Positions 53,592 through 62,329 of a DNA stretch of 64,000 nucleotides are shown here, piece after piece. The stretch is from JBCCBV01 sp039033855 (GTDB lineage: Bacteria > Planctomycetota > Phycisphaerae > Phycisphaerales > Phycisphaeraceae). Every line of letters starts with the position of its first letter. The first letter of the stretch is position 1. Under the pieces are notes generated by a model. That model saw nothing but the letters and a program-made list of their open reading frames with translations, made no database searches and was not told the DNA's origin. The position numbers and the translations under genes were made by a program. The DNA lies in the NCBI GenBank assembly GCA_039033855.1, contig JBCCBV010000006.1:111583-175582 (forward strand), written 5' to 3'.

Positions 53592-55298
53592 TCAGCCTCC
53601 GGCACGGACGGACTTGGGGTCGAGGGCGTCGCGCAGCGCCTCGCCAATCAGGTTGTACGCGAAGACGGTCAGGAAGATCGCCAGGATCGGGAACACCGCG
53701 ATCCACCACGCCCCGCTGCCGGCCAGGCCTTCGCGGGCGCGCTGGAGCATCTGACCCCAGCTCGGTTCGTTCACCAGCCCCAGGCCCAGGAAGCTGAGCG
53801 TGGCCTCGGTGCGGATGGCCGCGGCCACGCCGAACGATGCGGAGATCAGCAGTGGCGTTACGCCGTTGGGCAGCATGTGCCGCAGCCAGATGCGCCACAG
53901 GCCGGCGCCCCCGGCGCGGGCGGCGTCGACGTACTCGGCGTTGCGGAGCTTGAGGAACTCGGCCCGCACGAACAGCGCGTAGCCGATCCACCCGGTCAGG
54001 CCGATGACCGCCATCATCAGGTACAGGTCGCGCCCATACACCGCCACGATGGTGATCAGCAGAAAGATGGTGGGGATCGACGCGAAGATTTCGACCAGCC
54101 GCATGCCGATCAGGTCGACCCAGCCGGAGAAGTAGCCCATCGCGCCGCCAACCACGATGCCGATCGCCACCGCGATGCCCGTGGCCACGAACCCGATCGC
54201 CAGCGCGATCCGGCAGGCGTGGATCATGCGCGACGCCACGTCGGTTCCCGACGCGGTCGTGCCCAGCCAGTGGAAACGCCCGTCGACCTGCACCGATGCC
54301 AGCCCGTCGATGCGCGACGCGATCCGCGCCTGGCGTTGACGCTCGCGCGGGTTGGCCTGGGACCAATCCACCTGACGTTGCCTTGCCCAGGCGAGGGTTT
54401 GCTCGACCGACCGGTCGCGCTCGGCGTCGGTGTTGGGCGTCAAGTCGTCGGTCAGCACTTTGACGTCGCGCACGATGCGGTCGACCACCACGCGTCGGCT
54501 CGGGCCGGCACCGGGCGCGAGCATCTCGCGCACTTGATAGTCCGACATCGCGTCGTTGGGCGAATAGGGGATCGGCGCCCACACCGCTTCGGGCACGGGC
54601 TCGCCTTGGGCTTGCGCCTCGGCGATGGCTTCGCGGTATTCGGAATACACCGGGGCCAGCGAGGGCTCGATGCGCAGCCCCAGCATCAGGCCCCCGCCCA
54701 CGACGCCCAGCACGGCCGTGGCCACCAGAAGCCCGCGGTTGCGGCGGACCATCGACCCGAGCCACGCAAGCACCGCCAGCACAACAACCACGCCGAGCGC
54801 GTACAGCCAAACGACGGGCGGGCCGTCCGTGTCGCCGGCGGCCCTCGCGGCGTCGGCAGCATCGATGGACCGTCGGGCGACGAACCACCACGCGGGGATC
54901 GTCGCGGTGGCCGCGGAACAGAGCGCCGCGCCAAACCGCAGCGGCCGGCTGGCCGAGCCGAACCACGCCGTCACGCAGAGCGAAAGGCCGAGCCAGAGCA
55001 GCACGGCGTCGGTCGGCGTCAACTCCTGCAACAACGGGCTGGTCCACGAGCCGCCGGGGGCGCGCCACAAGACCGGGAAGCTGCTGGCGAGCACCGGCGC
55101 CAGCACGGCGAGCAGCGTCACCACGCCGACCCACGCCAGGCCCGAGCGCGCCGCCCACGAGCCGAGCAAACGCACGCCCACCCGGCCGAAGAACGACCGC
55201 GGTACGGCCTTGCGCTGCATGCGCTTGGCGCGGCGCTCGGCGCGCGACGTTTCGATCGACACACGCGGCTTGGCCGTTTCGAGCGCGGGGTCAGTCAT
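53592..55298 (-). CDS. Peptide ABC transporter permease, OppC-type with large N-terminal extension
   Basis: 568-aa permease against about 300 in E. coli OppC. Residues about 1-170 carry an unusual set of four or five extra helices (LAWVGVVTLLAVLAPVLA, VLLWLGLSLCVTAWFG, VVWLYALGVVVVLAVLAWLGS), then a 120-residue charged linker, then the core from about 300 (LGTTASGTDVASRMIHACRIALAIGFVATG, AEYVDAARAGGAGLWRIWLRHMLPNG, ATLSFLGLGLVNEPSWGQMLQ). Starts 8 nt inside the B-type permease gene. Confidence 0.88.
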   Translation of the reverse strand: MTDPALETAKPRVSIETSRAERRAKRMQRKAVPRSFFGRVGVRLLGSWAARSGLAWVGVVTLLAVLAPVLASSFPVLWRAPGGSWTSPLLQELTPTDAVLLWLGLSLCVTAWFGSASRPLRFGAALCSAATATIPAWWFVARRSIDAADAARAAGDTDGPPVVWLYALGVVVVLAVLAWLGSMVRRNRGLLVATAVLGVVGGGLMLGLRIEPSLAPVYSEYREAIAEAQAQGEPVPEAVWAPIPYSPNDAMSDYQVREMLAPGAGPSRRVVVDRIVRDVKVLTDDLTPNTDAERDRSVEQTLAWARQRQVDWSQANPRERQRQARIASRIDGLASVQVDGRFHWLGTTASGTDVASRMIHACRIALAIGFVATGIAVAIGIVVGGAMGYFSGWVDLIGMRLVEIFASIPTIFLLITIVAVYGRDLYLMMAVIGLTGWIGYALFVRAEFLKLRNAEYVDAARAGGAGLWRIWLRHMLPNGVTPLLISASFGVAAAIRTEATLSFLGLGLVNEPSWGQMLQRAREGLAGSGAWWIAVFPILAIFLTVFAYNLIGEALRDALDPKSVRAGG

Positions 55299-56796
55299 AG
55301 CTCACCCTCGGGTCGGCCACGGCATAAAGAAGGTCGCGCAGCAGCTCGCTGACCAGCACCACCGCCGAGATCATCAGCGTGGTGCCCATGAGTAGTTGCT
55401 GGTCTTTCGAGAACGCGGCGCGGACGGCCAGGTCGCCCATGCCGGGGATCGAAAAGATGCGCTCGACCACCACCGACCCGACCAGCAGCGCCGGCAGGAG
55501 GTTGGACACGATGGTGAGCATCGGCAGCAGGCTGTTGCGCACCACGTGGCGCCAGAGCACCTCGTTGGGCGCTACGCCCTTGGCCCGGGCGGTGCGGGCG
55601 AAGTCGGCGTGCAGGTTGTCGAGCACGGCACCGCGCATGATCTTGGTGAGCACGGCGAAGCCGCCGTACGTCAGGCAGAACACCGGGCCGGCCAGGTGCC
55701 ACAAGCGGTCGAGCAGCCAGCCGCGCTCGAAAGCCCGGCCGTCGGCGTCTTCAACCCATCGGGGCAGGAAGGCCATCTCGGCGGCTTCGGGCGAGCTGAG
55801 CCCGGCGGTCGGCAAGATCGGCAGGTAGTTGTCGCTGGCCAGGTAGCTCACCAGCAGGACGCCGGCACCGATCACCGGGAACGACCAGAGCGCCAGGAAA
55901 AACACGCCCGAGCCGGTGTCGAACCACCCGCCCTTGCCGCGCGCCGCGTACACCCCGGCCACGATCGAGATGACGTAGATCAGCGGGATCGTCAGCGCGT
56001 TGAGCAGCAGCGTGACCGGCAAGGCGTCGCGGATCGCGTCGAGCACCGGGATGCGCTCCAGGTCCTTGCCCAGGTCCGGCCAGCCGAACGTCGGCGTGTC
56101 GAACCGCACCCGGTTGAGCCCGGTGAAGTGAAAGTCGATCTCGCCCAGCAGCGCTTTGCGCATGGCGTCCTGGGTCGGCGCGCCCGTGACCTTCCGACGG
56201 CTGTCTTCGGCGTCTTCGGGAACGGCGTTGATCTTGTCTAACAGGTCGCGTTGCGCATCGTCTGCCGAGCTTTCAGGCGCACCGGGCGGGCGCAGCGCCT
56301 GCTCGGGCGCCGACATCAGCCCCACCAACTCCTGCGCGGCTACCTCGGCGGGCGTGTCGCGATACATCGCCAGACGCAGCGCCTGCAACAGCAGCTGCTC
56401 GCGCTCGATTTCACTTTGGACGCGGGGCGCGGCTTCGATCACCGCCAAGGCCGCGGCGCGCTCGGACGACAGCTCCGGGTCGGCGTCGGGGTTCACGGCC
56501 GGATCCGCGTCGAGGGCTTGCTCGGCCAGCTGGCTGGACATGGCAAAGCCGGCCGGCGACACCTGGTTGAGCCACCGCAGGTACTGCACGGGCTTGGGCA
56601 GGTCGTAGCCGAAGCGAGCCTTCATGAGCTGCTGTTGTCGGCGGGCCTCTTCGCTGGCGGTGCGGTTGCCCTCGGCGTCGGACGACACCCCGCCGAAGCC
56701 GCCCGGCGAGTACGCCATCACCAGGAACACGACCGCCGTCACGCCGATGAGCGTGGGGATCATGAGCAGCAGCCGTCGTGCGATGTATCCCAGCAT
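55291..56796 (-). CDS. Peptide ABC transporter permease, OppB-type with insertion
   Basis: 501-aa permease. Core: N-terminal helix RRLLLMIPTLIGVTAVVFLVMAYSPGG and the C-terminal GFAVLTKIMRGAVLDNLHADFARTARAKGVAPNEVLWRHVVRNSLLPMLT, VERIFSIPGMGDLAVRAAFSKD. Between them (about 35-245) is an insertion of some 200 residues, mostly charged helix, expected to be periplasmic. Its 3' end overlaps the C-type gene. Confidence 0.9.
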   Translation of the reverse strand: MLGYIARRLLLMIPTLIGVTAVVFLVMAYSPGGFGGVSSDAEGNRTASEEARRQQQLMKARFGYDLPKPVQYLRWLNQVSPAGFAMSSQLAEQALDADPAVNPDADPELSSERAAALAVIEAAPRVQSEIEREQLLLQALRLAMYRDTPAEVAAQELVGLMSAPEQALRPPGAPESSADDAQRDLLDKINAVPEDAEDSRRKVTGAPTQDAMRKALLGEIDFHFTGLNRVRFDTPTFGWPDLGKDLERIPVLDAIRDALPVTLLLNALTIPLIYVISIVAGVYAARGKGGWFDTGSGVFFLALWSFPVIGAGVLLVSYLASDNYLPILPTAGLSSPEAAEMAFLPRWVEDADGRAFERGWLLDRLWHLAGPVFCLTYGGFAVLTKIMRGAVLDNLHADFARTARAKGVAPNEVLWRHVVRNSLLPMLTIVSNLLPALLVGSVVVERIFSIPGMGDLAVRAAFSKDQQLLMGTTLMISAVVLVSELLRDLLYAVADPRVSYD

Positions 56797-56863
56797 GGAT
56801 GGAGCGAGTTCGGGGGCCGCGACGGGTCGGGTTGGCTCTGGTGCGGCTCAGGCCCGGCCGGCG

Positions 56864-58915
56864 TTAGTAACGGCGTTCGGCCCGGGGCACGTACCACTCG
56901 TCGCGCGGGCTCAGGCCGATCTTGGTCACCCGGTCGCCGCGGAAGCGGTCGTTTACCAGCTGCACCTGCTGGCGGGTGAACAGATAGGTGTACGGCTGAT
57001 CCTCGTGCAGCAGGCGGTGGGCCCGGCGCCAAAGCGCGTAGCGCGGCTCGGACTCCATTGTGCTGCGGGCCTGATCGATGACCGCGTCGAGCTCGGGGTT
57101 GGTGTAAGCCACGGCGTTGTCGCCGCCGCCATCGATCGATTCGGAGTGGAAAATCTGCTTGATGTCCGACTCGACCGACGCGCCCCAGCCGAGCGCCGCG
57201 GCGTCGAAGTTGCGCTCGTCCAGGCGTTGGGTGAGGATGTTCCACTCGGTGGGGTCGGCCTGCATGACCACGCCGGCTCGTCGCATCGACTCGGCGGCCA
57301 TGTCGGCCATGCGCAGGTAGTTGTCGATGCCGCTGGGGATCATGAGCCTGAAGCTCAACGGCCCGTGCTCGGGGTGCTCGAGCACGCCATCGCCGTTGCG
57401 GTCGGCGTAGCCGGCCTCGGTAAGCAGGGCCTTGGCTCGCTCGGGGTCATAGGGCCAGGGATCGATGTCCGGGTCGGACTGCGGGTTGAGCCGGTGGAAC
57501 GGGCCAGTGGAAATCGACGCGCGGCCTTTCATCAACTCGTCGACCATGCGCTGGCGGTCGATGAGCAGGGTCATCGCTTGGCGCACGCGCCGGTCGGCGA
57601 ACGCCGTGGGCGAGCCGTCGGGCTTGCGCTGGTTCCAGCCGATGTAGCGGTAGCCGGTGGTGATCGGCTCGTGGATGAACAGCTCGGTACGGCCGCGGAG
57701 GCCTTGGTCGTCGAGCGTCTCGCTGTATTGCTCGGGCGCGGGGTTGAAGGCGTCGATCTCGCCGTTGATGAACGTCGACAGCCGGGCGTTTTCGTCGGTG
57801 ATGATGCGGTAGACGATCTCGTCGAGCGCGGGCGGCACGCCCCAGTAGTTGTCGTTGCGCACCAGGCGGATCGCCCCGGCGGACGGCGGACGCCACTCGG
57901 CCGGGTCGGTCGGCAGCTTGTAAGGGCCCGAGCCGAACAGCAGGCCCGGCAGCGCGTTGAAACGCTCGGGCGAAAACTGGCCGTAGTACTTCTCCGATAG
58001 CACCTCCACCCCCGCGGCCACGGCGAAGCTCAGGTAGTACGGCTCGGAAAACACGAAGCGCACCGTGCGGTCGTCCAGCGCCTCGATGCTTTGGACCTTC
58101 TCGTAATAAACACGGGCCCGCGGCGCTTCGACCCGGGGGTTCATGATCCATTCGTAGGTGAACACCACGTCCGAAGCGCGCACCGGCGTGCCGTCGGAAA
58201 ACCGCGCGTCGGGACGCAGCGTGAAGGTAAAGGTCAGGCCGTCGTCGCTTTGAGTCCACGACTCGGCGAGCAACGGCCGCCAGCGTGTGGGGTCGTCGTA
58301 GTCGCGCGTGGCCAAGGTCTGCATGACGTAGCTCTGGATCAGCGTCCCGTAGACGTCGCCGGAGATGTAAGGCGTGATCTTGCGAACGATCGACTGGAAC
58401 GACCCGACGAACTGGCCGCCGGTGGCAAAGTCTGGCTCTTGGCGTTGCGCACGCAGGAGCTCGTAGTAATCGTTTTCGACCGGCGCGGGGCCCAGGCTGT
58501 CGGGAGCATCCTGCGAGGCCTGGTCGAGCGCGGCCAGCGCGGCGTCGACGTCCGCGCTGCCCGAAGTGAGACCTGCGTCGGCAGGATCGGCGGGGTTTGT
58601 GGTTTCACCCGGGTCGGACGTGTCGGACGCCTCGGCGGGGTCGGACGGGTCGGCCTGACGGCTGGCCGCCACGGCGAGCAGCGCACCGGTGGCTTCGCGG
58701 AACGCCTCAATGGCTTCCTGGTTCTTCTGCCGCGATCGGCGGACCTCCTGCGTCAGTTGATCCATCGCGGTGGACTGGGCCTGTGTGGTTTCAACGGCCT
58801 GGTCGAGGCGGTCCCACGCGCGGTCGACCTGTACAAACAGCAGCCCGACCGACACCAGGGTCGTCGCGACCAGCAGGAACAGCAGGATGTCTTTTAGACC
58901 GACTTTCGATTCCAT
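56864..58915 (-). CDS. Membrane-tethered peptide-binding protein (SBP family 5)
   Basis: 683-aa substrate-binding protein. Instead of a cleavable signal it begins with a transmembrane helix (DILLFLLVATTLVSVGLLFV, about 9-28) and a coiled coil (about 30-90, DRAWDRLDQAVETTQAQS then EVRRSRQKNQEAIEAF), then an acidic/Pro linker with DPAD-type repeats. The SBP_bac_5 domain spans about 155-683 (WTQSDDGLTFTFTLRPDARFSDGTPVRASDVVFTYEW, YHNPEL-like AYTNPELDAVIDQARS). The transporter genes lie 67 bp downstream. Confidence 0.86.
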   Translation of the reverse strand: MESKVGLKDILLFLLVATTLVSVGLLFVQVDRAWDRLDQAVETTQAQSTAMDQLTQEVRRSRQKNQEAIEAFREATGALLAVAASRQADPSDPAEASDTSDPGETTNPADPADAGLTSGSADVDAALAALDQASQDAPDSLGPAPVENDYYELLRAQRQEPDFATGGQFVGSFQSIVRKITPYISGDVYGTLIQSYVMQTLATRDYDDPTRWRPLLAESWTQSDDGLTFTFTLRPDARFSDGTPVRASDVVFTYEWIMNPRVEAPRARVYYEKVQSIEALDDRTVRFVFSEPYYLSFAVAAGVEVLSEKYYGQFSPERFNALPGLLFGSGPYKLPTDPAEWRPPSAGAIRLVRNDNYWGVPPALDEIVYRIITDENARLSTFINGEIDAFNPAPEQYSETLDDQGLRGRTELFIHEPITTGYRYIGWNQRKPDGSPTAFADRRVRQAMTLLIDRQRMVDELMKGRASISTGPFHRLNPQSDPDIDPWPYDPERAKALLTEAGYADRNGDGVLEHPEHGPLSFRLMIPSGIDNYLRMADMAAESMRRAGVVMQADPTEWNILTQRLDERNFDAAALGWGASVESDIKQIFHSESIDGGGDNAVAYTNPELDAVIDQARSTMESEPRYALWRRAHRLLHEDQPYTYLFTRQQVQLVNDRFRGDRVTKIGLSPRDEWYVPRAERRY

Positions 58916-58981
58916 GCGCGGGTCCGTCAGTAAGAGATTCGATGGCGGCCTGGGCGTACGGCGACGCCGGCCAAGCCAAGG

Positions 58982-59980
58982 CTAGCCGCGGGTCGAGCGG
59001 GGGTCGAACCGCTCGCGCAGGCCGTCGCCCAGGAAGTTCAGGCTCAGCAGCGTCGCCCCCAGCAGCACGCAGGGGAACACGGGCAGCCACCAGTAAAAAT
59101 CCAGCGAAGGCGACACCAATGCCGGTAGCTGTTTGGCACCGTCGGCCGCGAGCAAACCCCAACTCGGCAGCGGCTCTTCCACGCCGATGCCCAGGAAGCT
59201 CAGGAAGCTCTCCTGCAAAATCGCCACGGGCACGGTGAGCGTGGCGTACACGATGATCACGCCCAGCAGGTTGGGGGCCAGGTGCTTGCGCAAGATGCGC
59301 CAAGGCCCGGCGCCGGCGGCGCGGGCGGCCTCGACAAACGGCTGGTTGCGCAGGCTCAGCACCTGGCCGCGCACCACGCGCGACATGGTCAGCCAGCTCA
59401 GCGAGCCGATCGCCAGCAGCAGGGTGATCAGGCTCGATGCGGTGGTGGCCGCCGACGCCGGGGGCGCGGTGCCGGGCGACGCCCCCGCCCACTTGGCCTG
59501 CAGCCAGGTCAGCGCGGCTTCCATCGGCCCGTCGAGCGAAAAATCGATCAGCACCACCAGTAGCAGGTAAGGCAAGCCGATGAGCACGTCGACCACGCGC
59601 ATCATGGCGCCGTCCCACGCCCCGCCCAGGTAGCCGGCCACGGCGCCCCACGTCACGCCAATGACCACGGCGATGGTCGCGGCGGCAAAGCCGATGCCCA
59701 GCGATACCGCCCCGCCCAGCAGGCAGCGCCAGAGCAGAGACCGTCCGAGCGCGTCGCCGCCCCACCCGTACACGCCGGGGTCGGCGCGTTCGTCGGCTTG
59801 GCCGGTTTGGTCGTCGATCGCGGGTCCGGCCATCGGGGCCCGGTAGCCGTCGCGCAGCGATTGTTTGTCGGCGGCGTAGGCGCCGTCGCCCACCAGCCCG
59901 GTGGACCAGGGCAGGGTCAGGAAGCAAGCGCCGGCGATCAGGGCGAGCATTGCCGCGCCGAGCCGGGTGGTCGTTTTCAT
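58982..59980 (-). CDS. Peptide ABC transporter permease, second OppC-type
   Basis: 332-aa permease, first gene of the operon. N-terminal helix AAMLALIAGACFLTLPW, then an OppC-like core: WGGDALGRSLLWRCLLGGAVSLGIGFAAATIAVVIG, VVDVLIGLPYLLLVVLIDFSLDG, EAARAAGAGPWRILRKHLAPNLLGVIIVYATLTVPVAILQESFLSFLGIG. Start ATG at 59980; an upstream ATG at 59998 adds six residues. Two C-type subunits with one B-type in the same operon is unusual. Confidence 0.88.
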   Translation of the reverse strand: MKTTTRLGAAMLALIAGACFLTLPWSTGLVGDGAYAADKQSLRDGYRAPMAGPAIDDQTGQADERADPGVYGWGGDALGRSLLWRCLLGGAVSLGIGFAAATIAVVIGVTWGAVAGYLGGAWDGAMMRVVDVLIGLPYLLLVVLIDFSLDGPMEAALTWLQAKWAGASPGTAPPASAATTASSLITLLLAIGSLSWLTMSRVVRGQVLSLRNQPFVEAARAAGAGPWRILRKHLAPNLLGVIIVYATLTVPVAILQESFLSFLGIGVEEPLPSWGLLAADGAKQLPALVSPSLDFYWWLPVFPCVLLGATLLSLNFLGDGLRERFDPRSTRG

Positions 59981-60130
59981 CGCCCCACGTTTACGCACGG
60001 CGTCAGGGTATCGCGGCCGGGGCGAAGGCGTCGGATGGCGCGTCGGAGAGAGCGCCGGATTGCGTGCAGAGAAGCCTGACGACAGCCAGCCATGCGGTCT
60101 TCACAGGGCCTCTCGCGGCTTTCCGGGGCG

Positions 60131-60541
60131 TCAGCGGGCGTCGAATCGCAGCGACAGCGAGTTGATGCAGTACCGCTGGCCGGTGGGCCTGGGGCCGTCG
60201 GGGAACACGTGGCCCAGGTGGCAGCCGCAGTTGGCGCAGCGGGCCTCGACCCGCACCATGCCGTGCGAGCGGTCTTCGATCTGCTGGACTTTCGCCGGGT
60301 CAACGGCGTCGAAAAAGCTCGGCCAACCGGTGCCCGAATCGAACTTGGTGGACGAGTCGAACAGCTCGGCCTGGCAGCACCGGCAGCGGTAGGCGCCGTC
60401 GGCTTTGTGGTCCCAGTATTCGCCGGTGAAAGCCCGCTCGGTGCCGGCCTGCCGGGTGACGTGGAACTCCTGTTCCGAGAGCTGCTCGCGCCATTCGGCG
60501 TCGGTCTTGGTCACGGGGTAGGTGTGCTCGGCGGTAGACAT
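60131..60541 (-). CDS. msrB: Peptide-methionine (R)-S-oxide reductase MsrB (cytosolic)
   Basis: 136-aa repair enzyme for methionine-R-sulfoxide. Zinc-site pairs C53-x2-C56 and C102-x2-C105 are present, as is catalytic C125 (GQRYCINSLSL). SGTGWPSFF and CHLGHVFPDGPRPTG are typical. No MsrA in the window. It is 591 bp downstream, in transcription order, of a second, exported MsrB. Confidence 0.95.
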   Translation of the reverse strand: MSTAEHTYPVTKTDAEWREQLSEQEFHVTRQAGTERAFTGEYWDHKADGAYRCRCCQAELFDSSTKFDSGTGWPSFFDAVDPAKVQQIEDRSHGMVRVEARCANCGCHLGHVFPDGPRPTGQRYCINSLSLRFDAR

Positions 60542-60583
60542 GGGTGGGCTCCGGTGGAGTAGCTCGAAGTGGCCAAGCATAGC

Positions 60584-60622
60584 GCCGCAAGCTCCAGAAC
60601 GAGCCACGACCGTAAGGGAGTG
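60584..60622 (-). repeat. REP-like repeat, copy A (inverted relative to copy B)
   Basis: About 39 bp in the gap between the two msrB genes; read on the minus strand it contains CTTACG and TCGT at the same spacing as copy B (21 of the first 30 positions identical). Confidence 0.55.
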
Positions 60623-60692
60623 GTGCAGGTCGCGAGTGTTGTGAAGCCTTGCCGATGCACTCGTGCCGCATCCACCGGCGCATCCGCATGCC

Positions 60693-60730
60693 CCGCTTAC
60701 TTACGTGCGCGGGTCGTCTTGGCGTTGCGT
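60693..60730 (+). repeat. REP-like repeat, copy B, overlapping the 3' end of the lipoprotein msrB
   Basis: Plus-strand copy of the element at 60584-60622, in inverted orientation 70 bp away. It covers the last codons and the stop of the exported MsrB, so its C-terminal residues (DDPRT-stop) come from the repeat. Confidence 0.55.
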
Positions 60731-61333
60731 GGCGGTGCCTGTTGACGTGGGCGTGGGCGTGGTTCCTTCGGCGGACTCGGCAGAGGTCATCGCTCGGGGC
60801 CAGAAATCGAGCGACACCGAGTTGATGCAGTACCGCAGGCCGGTGGGCTCGGGCCCGTCGGGAAAGACGTGGCCTTGATGACCGTCGCAGCCGGCGCAGC
60901 GGACCTCGGTCCGGACCATGCCGTAGGAGGTGTCTTCGACCAGCACGACGTGGGTTTCGGCGACAGGCGCGGTGTAGCTGGGCCAGCCGGTTCCGCTCTT
61001 AAACTTGGTGGAAGAATCGAACAAGGCCAGGCCGCAGCCGGCGCAGGCGTAGACGCCGTCGTCGGTGTGGTCCCACAGGTCGCCGGTGAAGGCGCGTTGG
61101 GTGCCGTGCTCGCGGAGGACGCGGTGCTCGGGCGCGGTCAGGCGCTCCTGCCACTGGGCGTCGGTCAGGACGAGTTTCTCGCCCATCTTGGCCATGTAGG
61201 CGGGGCGTTCACCACCTTCGGCCTCGGGCTGTCCCTTGGGCACGTCGGCCGACGCCGGCGTGCATGCGGACAGCCCGCCGAGGGCAAGGGCGAGCAAAAA
61301 CAGACGGATCGCTCGGGGGGTGCGTGGAACCAT
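60701..61333 (-). CDS. Exported MsrB lipoprotein
   Basis: 210-aa methionine-R-sulfoxide reductase with a lipoprotein signal, lipobox LSAC (C24). Zinc pairs YACAGCG and RCAGCDG, catalytic RYCINSVSL, and SGTGWPSYTAP are all intact, so it should be active in the periplasm. A Thr/Gln-rich C-terminal tail, partly from a REP-like element, follows the catalytic domain. Start ATG at 61333; the upstream open frame is unrelated. Confidence 0.9.
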   Translation of the reverse strand: MVPRTPRAIRLFLLALALGGLSACTPASADVPKGQPEAEGGERPAYMAKMGEKLVLTDAQWQERLTAPEHRVLREHGTQRAFTGDLWDHTDDGVYACAGCGLALFDSSTKFKSGTGWPSYTAPVAETHVVLVEDTSYGMVRTEVRCAGCDGHQGHVFPDGPEPTGLRYCINSVSLDFWPRAMTSAESAEGTTPTPTSTGTATQRQDDPRT

Positions 61334-61392
61334 GCATACACAATACGCAGGCCCATACACATATTCCCACCAAGCATGGTCCACGCATCGGT

Positions 61393-62325
61393 TCATGCGG
61401 TTAAGTGGGGAACCCATCGGGTGAAGTACTCCGCGACCCACTCGTACTTGGCACGTACCTTGGGGTTTCTGGCTTCTTCAATAGAAGCACACACACTCTT
61501 GAAGGCCTGCTTCAGATAATCACCCCATTTGCCGTCGTCATCGAGCATGTCCAAAACAGGCTTGCCCAAGTAGTGGAGTATCCATTCGCCATCTCGATCT
61601 CGGGCAAAGAAGGACTGCATTCGGGAGGCGGCTGCCCGGCATACTCGAATTTCGTGCGGTTTCATGCCAGGGCTATCGTCAGGCATTGCGGCCATCGAAT
61701 TCACGAACTCGCGCATGCCTTGGCCCACTATCACCCGCGGATGAACAGCAACCTTACTCTCCATATGCACAACATTCGCAAGCACCGGCCCATACAGCTC
61801 TGAATCGCTGATCTCCATACCAATACCGACATCAACTGCACCCCTCACTGGATGCTTGGTAATGAGGTAGCCTGGAATACACAAGATCAGAGCGTGCATT
61901 ATGGACTGGATACCCGCAACACTCCAAAAACCCATTGTATTCACTGTGGGGATGTGTACGCATAATGCGTCGGAGTAAGGCTTACAAGTAAGCTCAAAGC
62001 TTCTCAGCCTCTTCATTTCAACCCACTCGTGGTCAGACATGGGCCTCATCTCACTGCGAGCAAGACGTGTGAATTCTTGCACACTTGCGTCTATAGACTT
62101 ACGGAGATCAATGACTGCCCCCAAGGTTTGCTTTGCAACTTTCTTGAATGCCTCCGATTGCTCACCAGGGTCTCGGACGGCAGCAACCTGCCGTAGTTCT
62201 TCACCTTGGCCCAACAAATCTATCCAAGCAGCGCAGTAAACCTTCCCTTCTATCTTGTACTTCCCCTTCGGATAATCAAGACCTCGTACTTGCCCCAGGA
62301 TGTGAATGTCTTCATTCGGTTCCAC
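61393..62325 (-). CDS. Uncharacterised protein with nucleotidyl-cyclase-like pattern
   Basis: 310-aa protein of unknown function whose base composition is visibly lower in G+C (about half) than its neighbours, suggesting transfer. The pattern recalls the class III nucleotidyl cyclase fold found in many uncharacterised accessory proteins: AAWIDLLGQ (D36), YSDALCVHIP (D119), RGAVDVGIG (161-169) and YGPVLANVVHMES (178-190) followed by KVAVHPRVIVG. Catalytic residues cannot be assigned with confidence. No partner effector is seen. GTG start, 4 bp after the gatB stop. Confidence 0.6.
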   Translation of the reverse strand: MEPNEDIHILGQVRGLDYPKGKYKIEGKVYCAAWIDLLGQGEELRQVAAVRDPGEQSEAFKKVAKQTLGAVIDLRKSIDASVQEFTRLARSEMRPMSDHEWVEMKRLRSFELTCKPYSDALCVHIPTVNTMGFWSVAGIQSIMHALILCIPGYLITKHPVRGAVDVGIGMEISDSELYGPVLANVVHMESKVAVHPRVIVGQGMREFVNSMAAMPDDSPGMKPHEIRVCRAAASRMQSFFARDRDGEWILHYLGKPVLDMLDDDGKWGDYLKQAFKSVCASIEEARNPKVRAKYEWVAEYFTRWVPHLTA

Positions 62326-62329
62326 AGAT

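Noticed and set aside
60300..60689. Open frame with a PLPYGRGSF-like sequence near the msrB genes
   Set aside because: The peptide is the translation of the REP-like element, not a gene.
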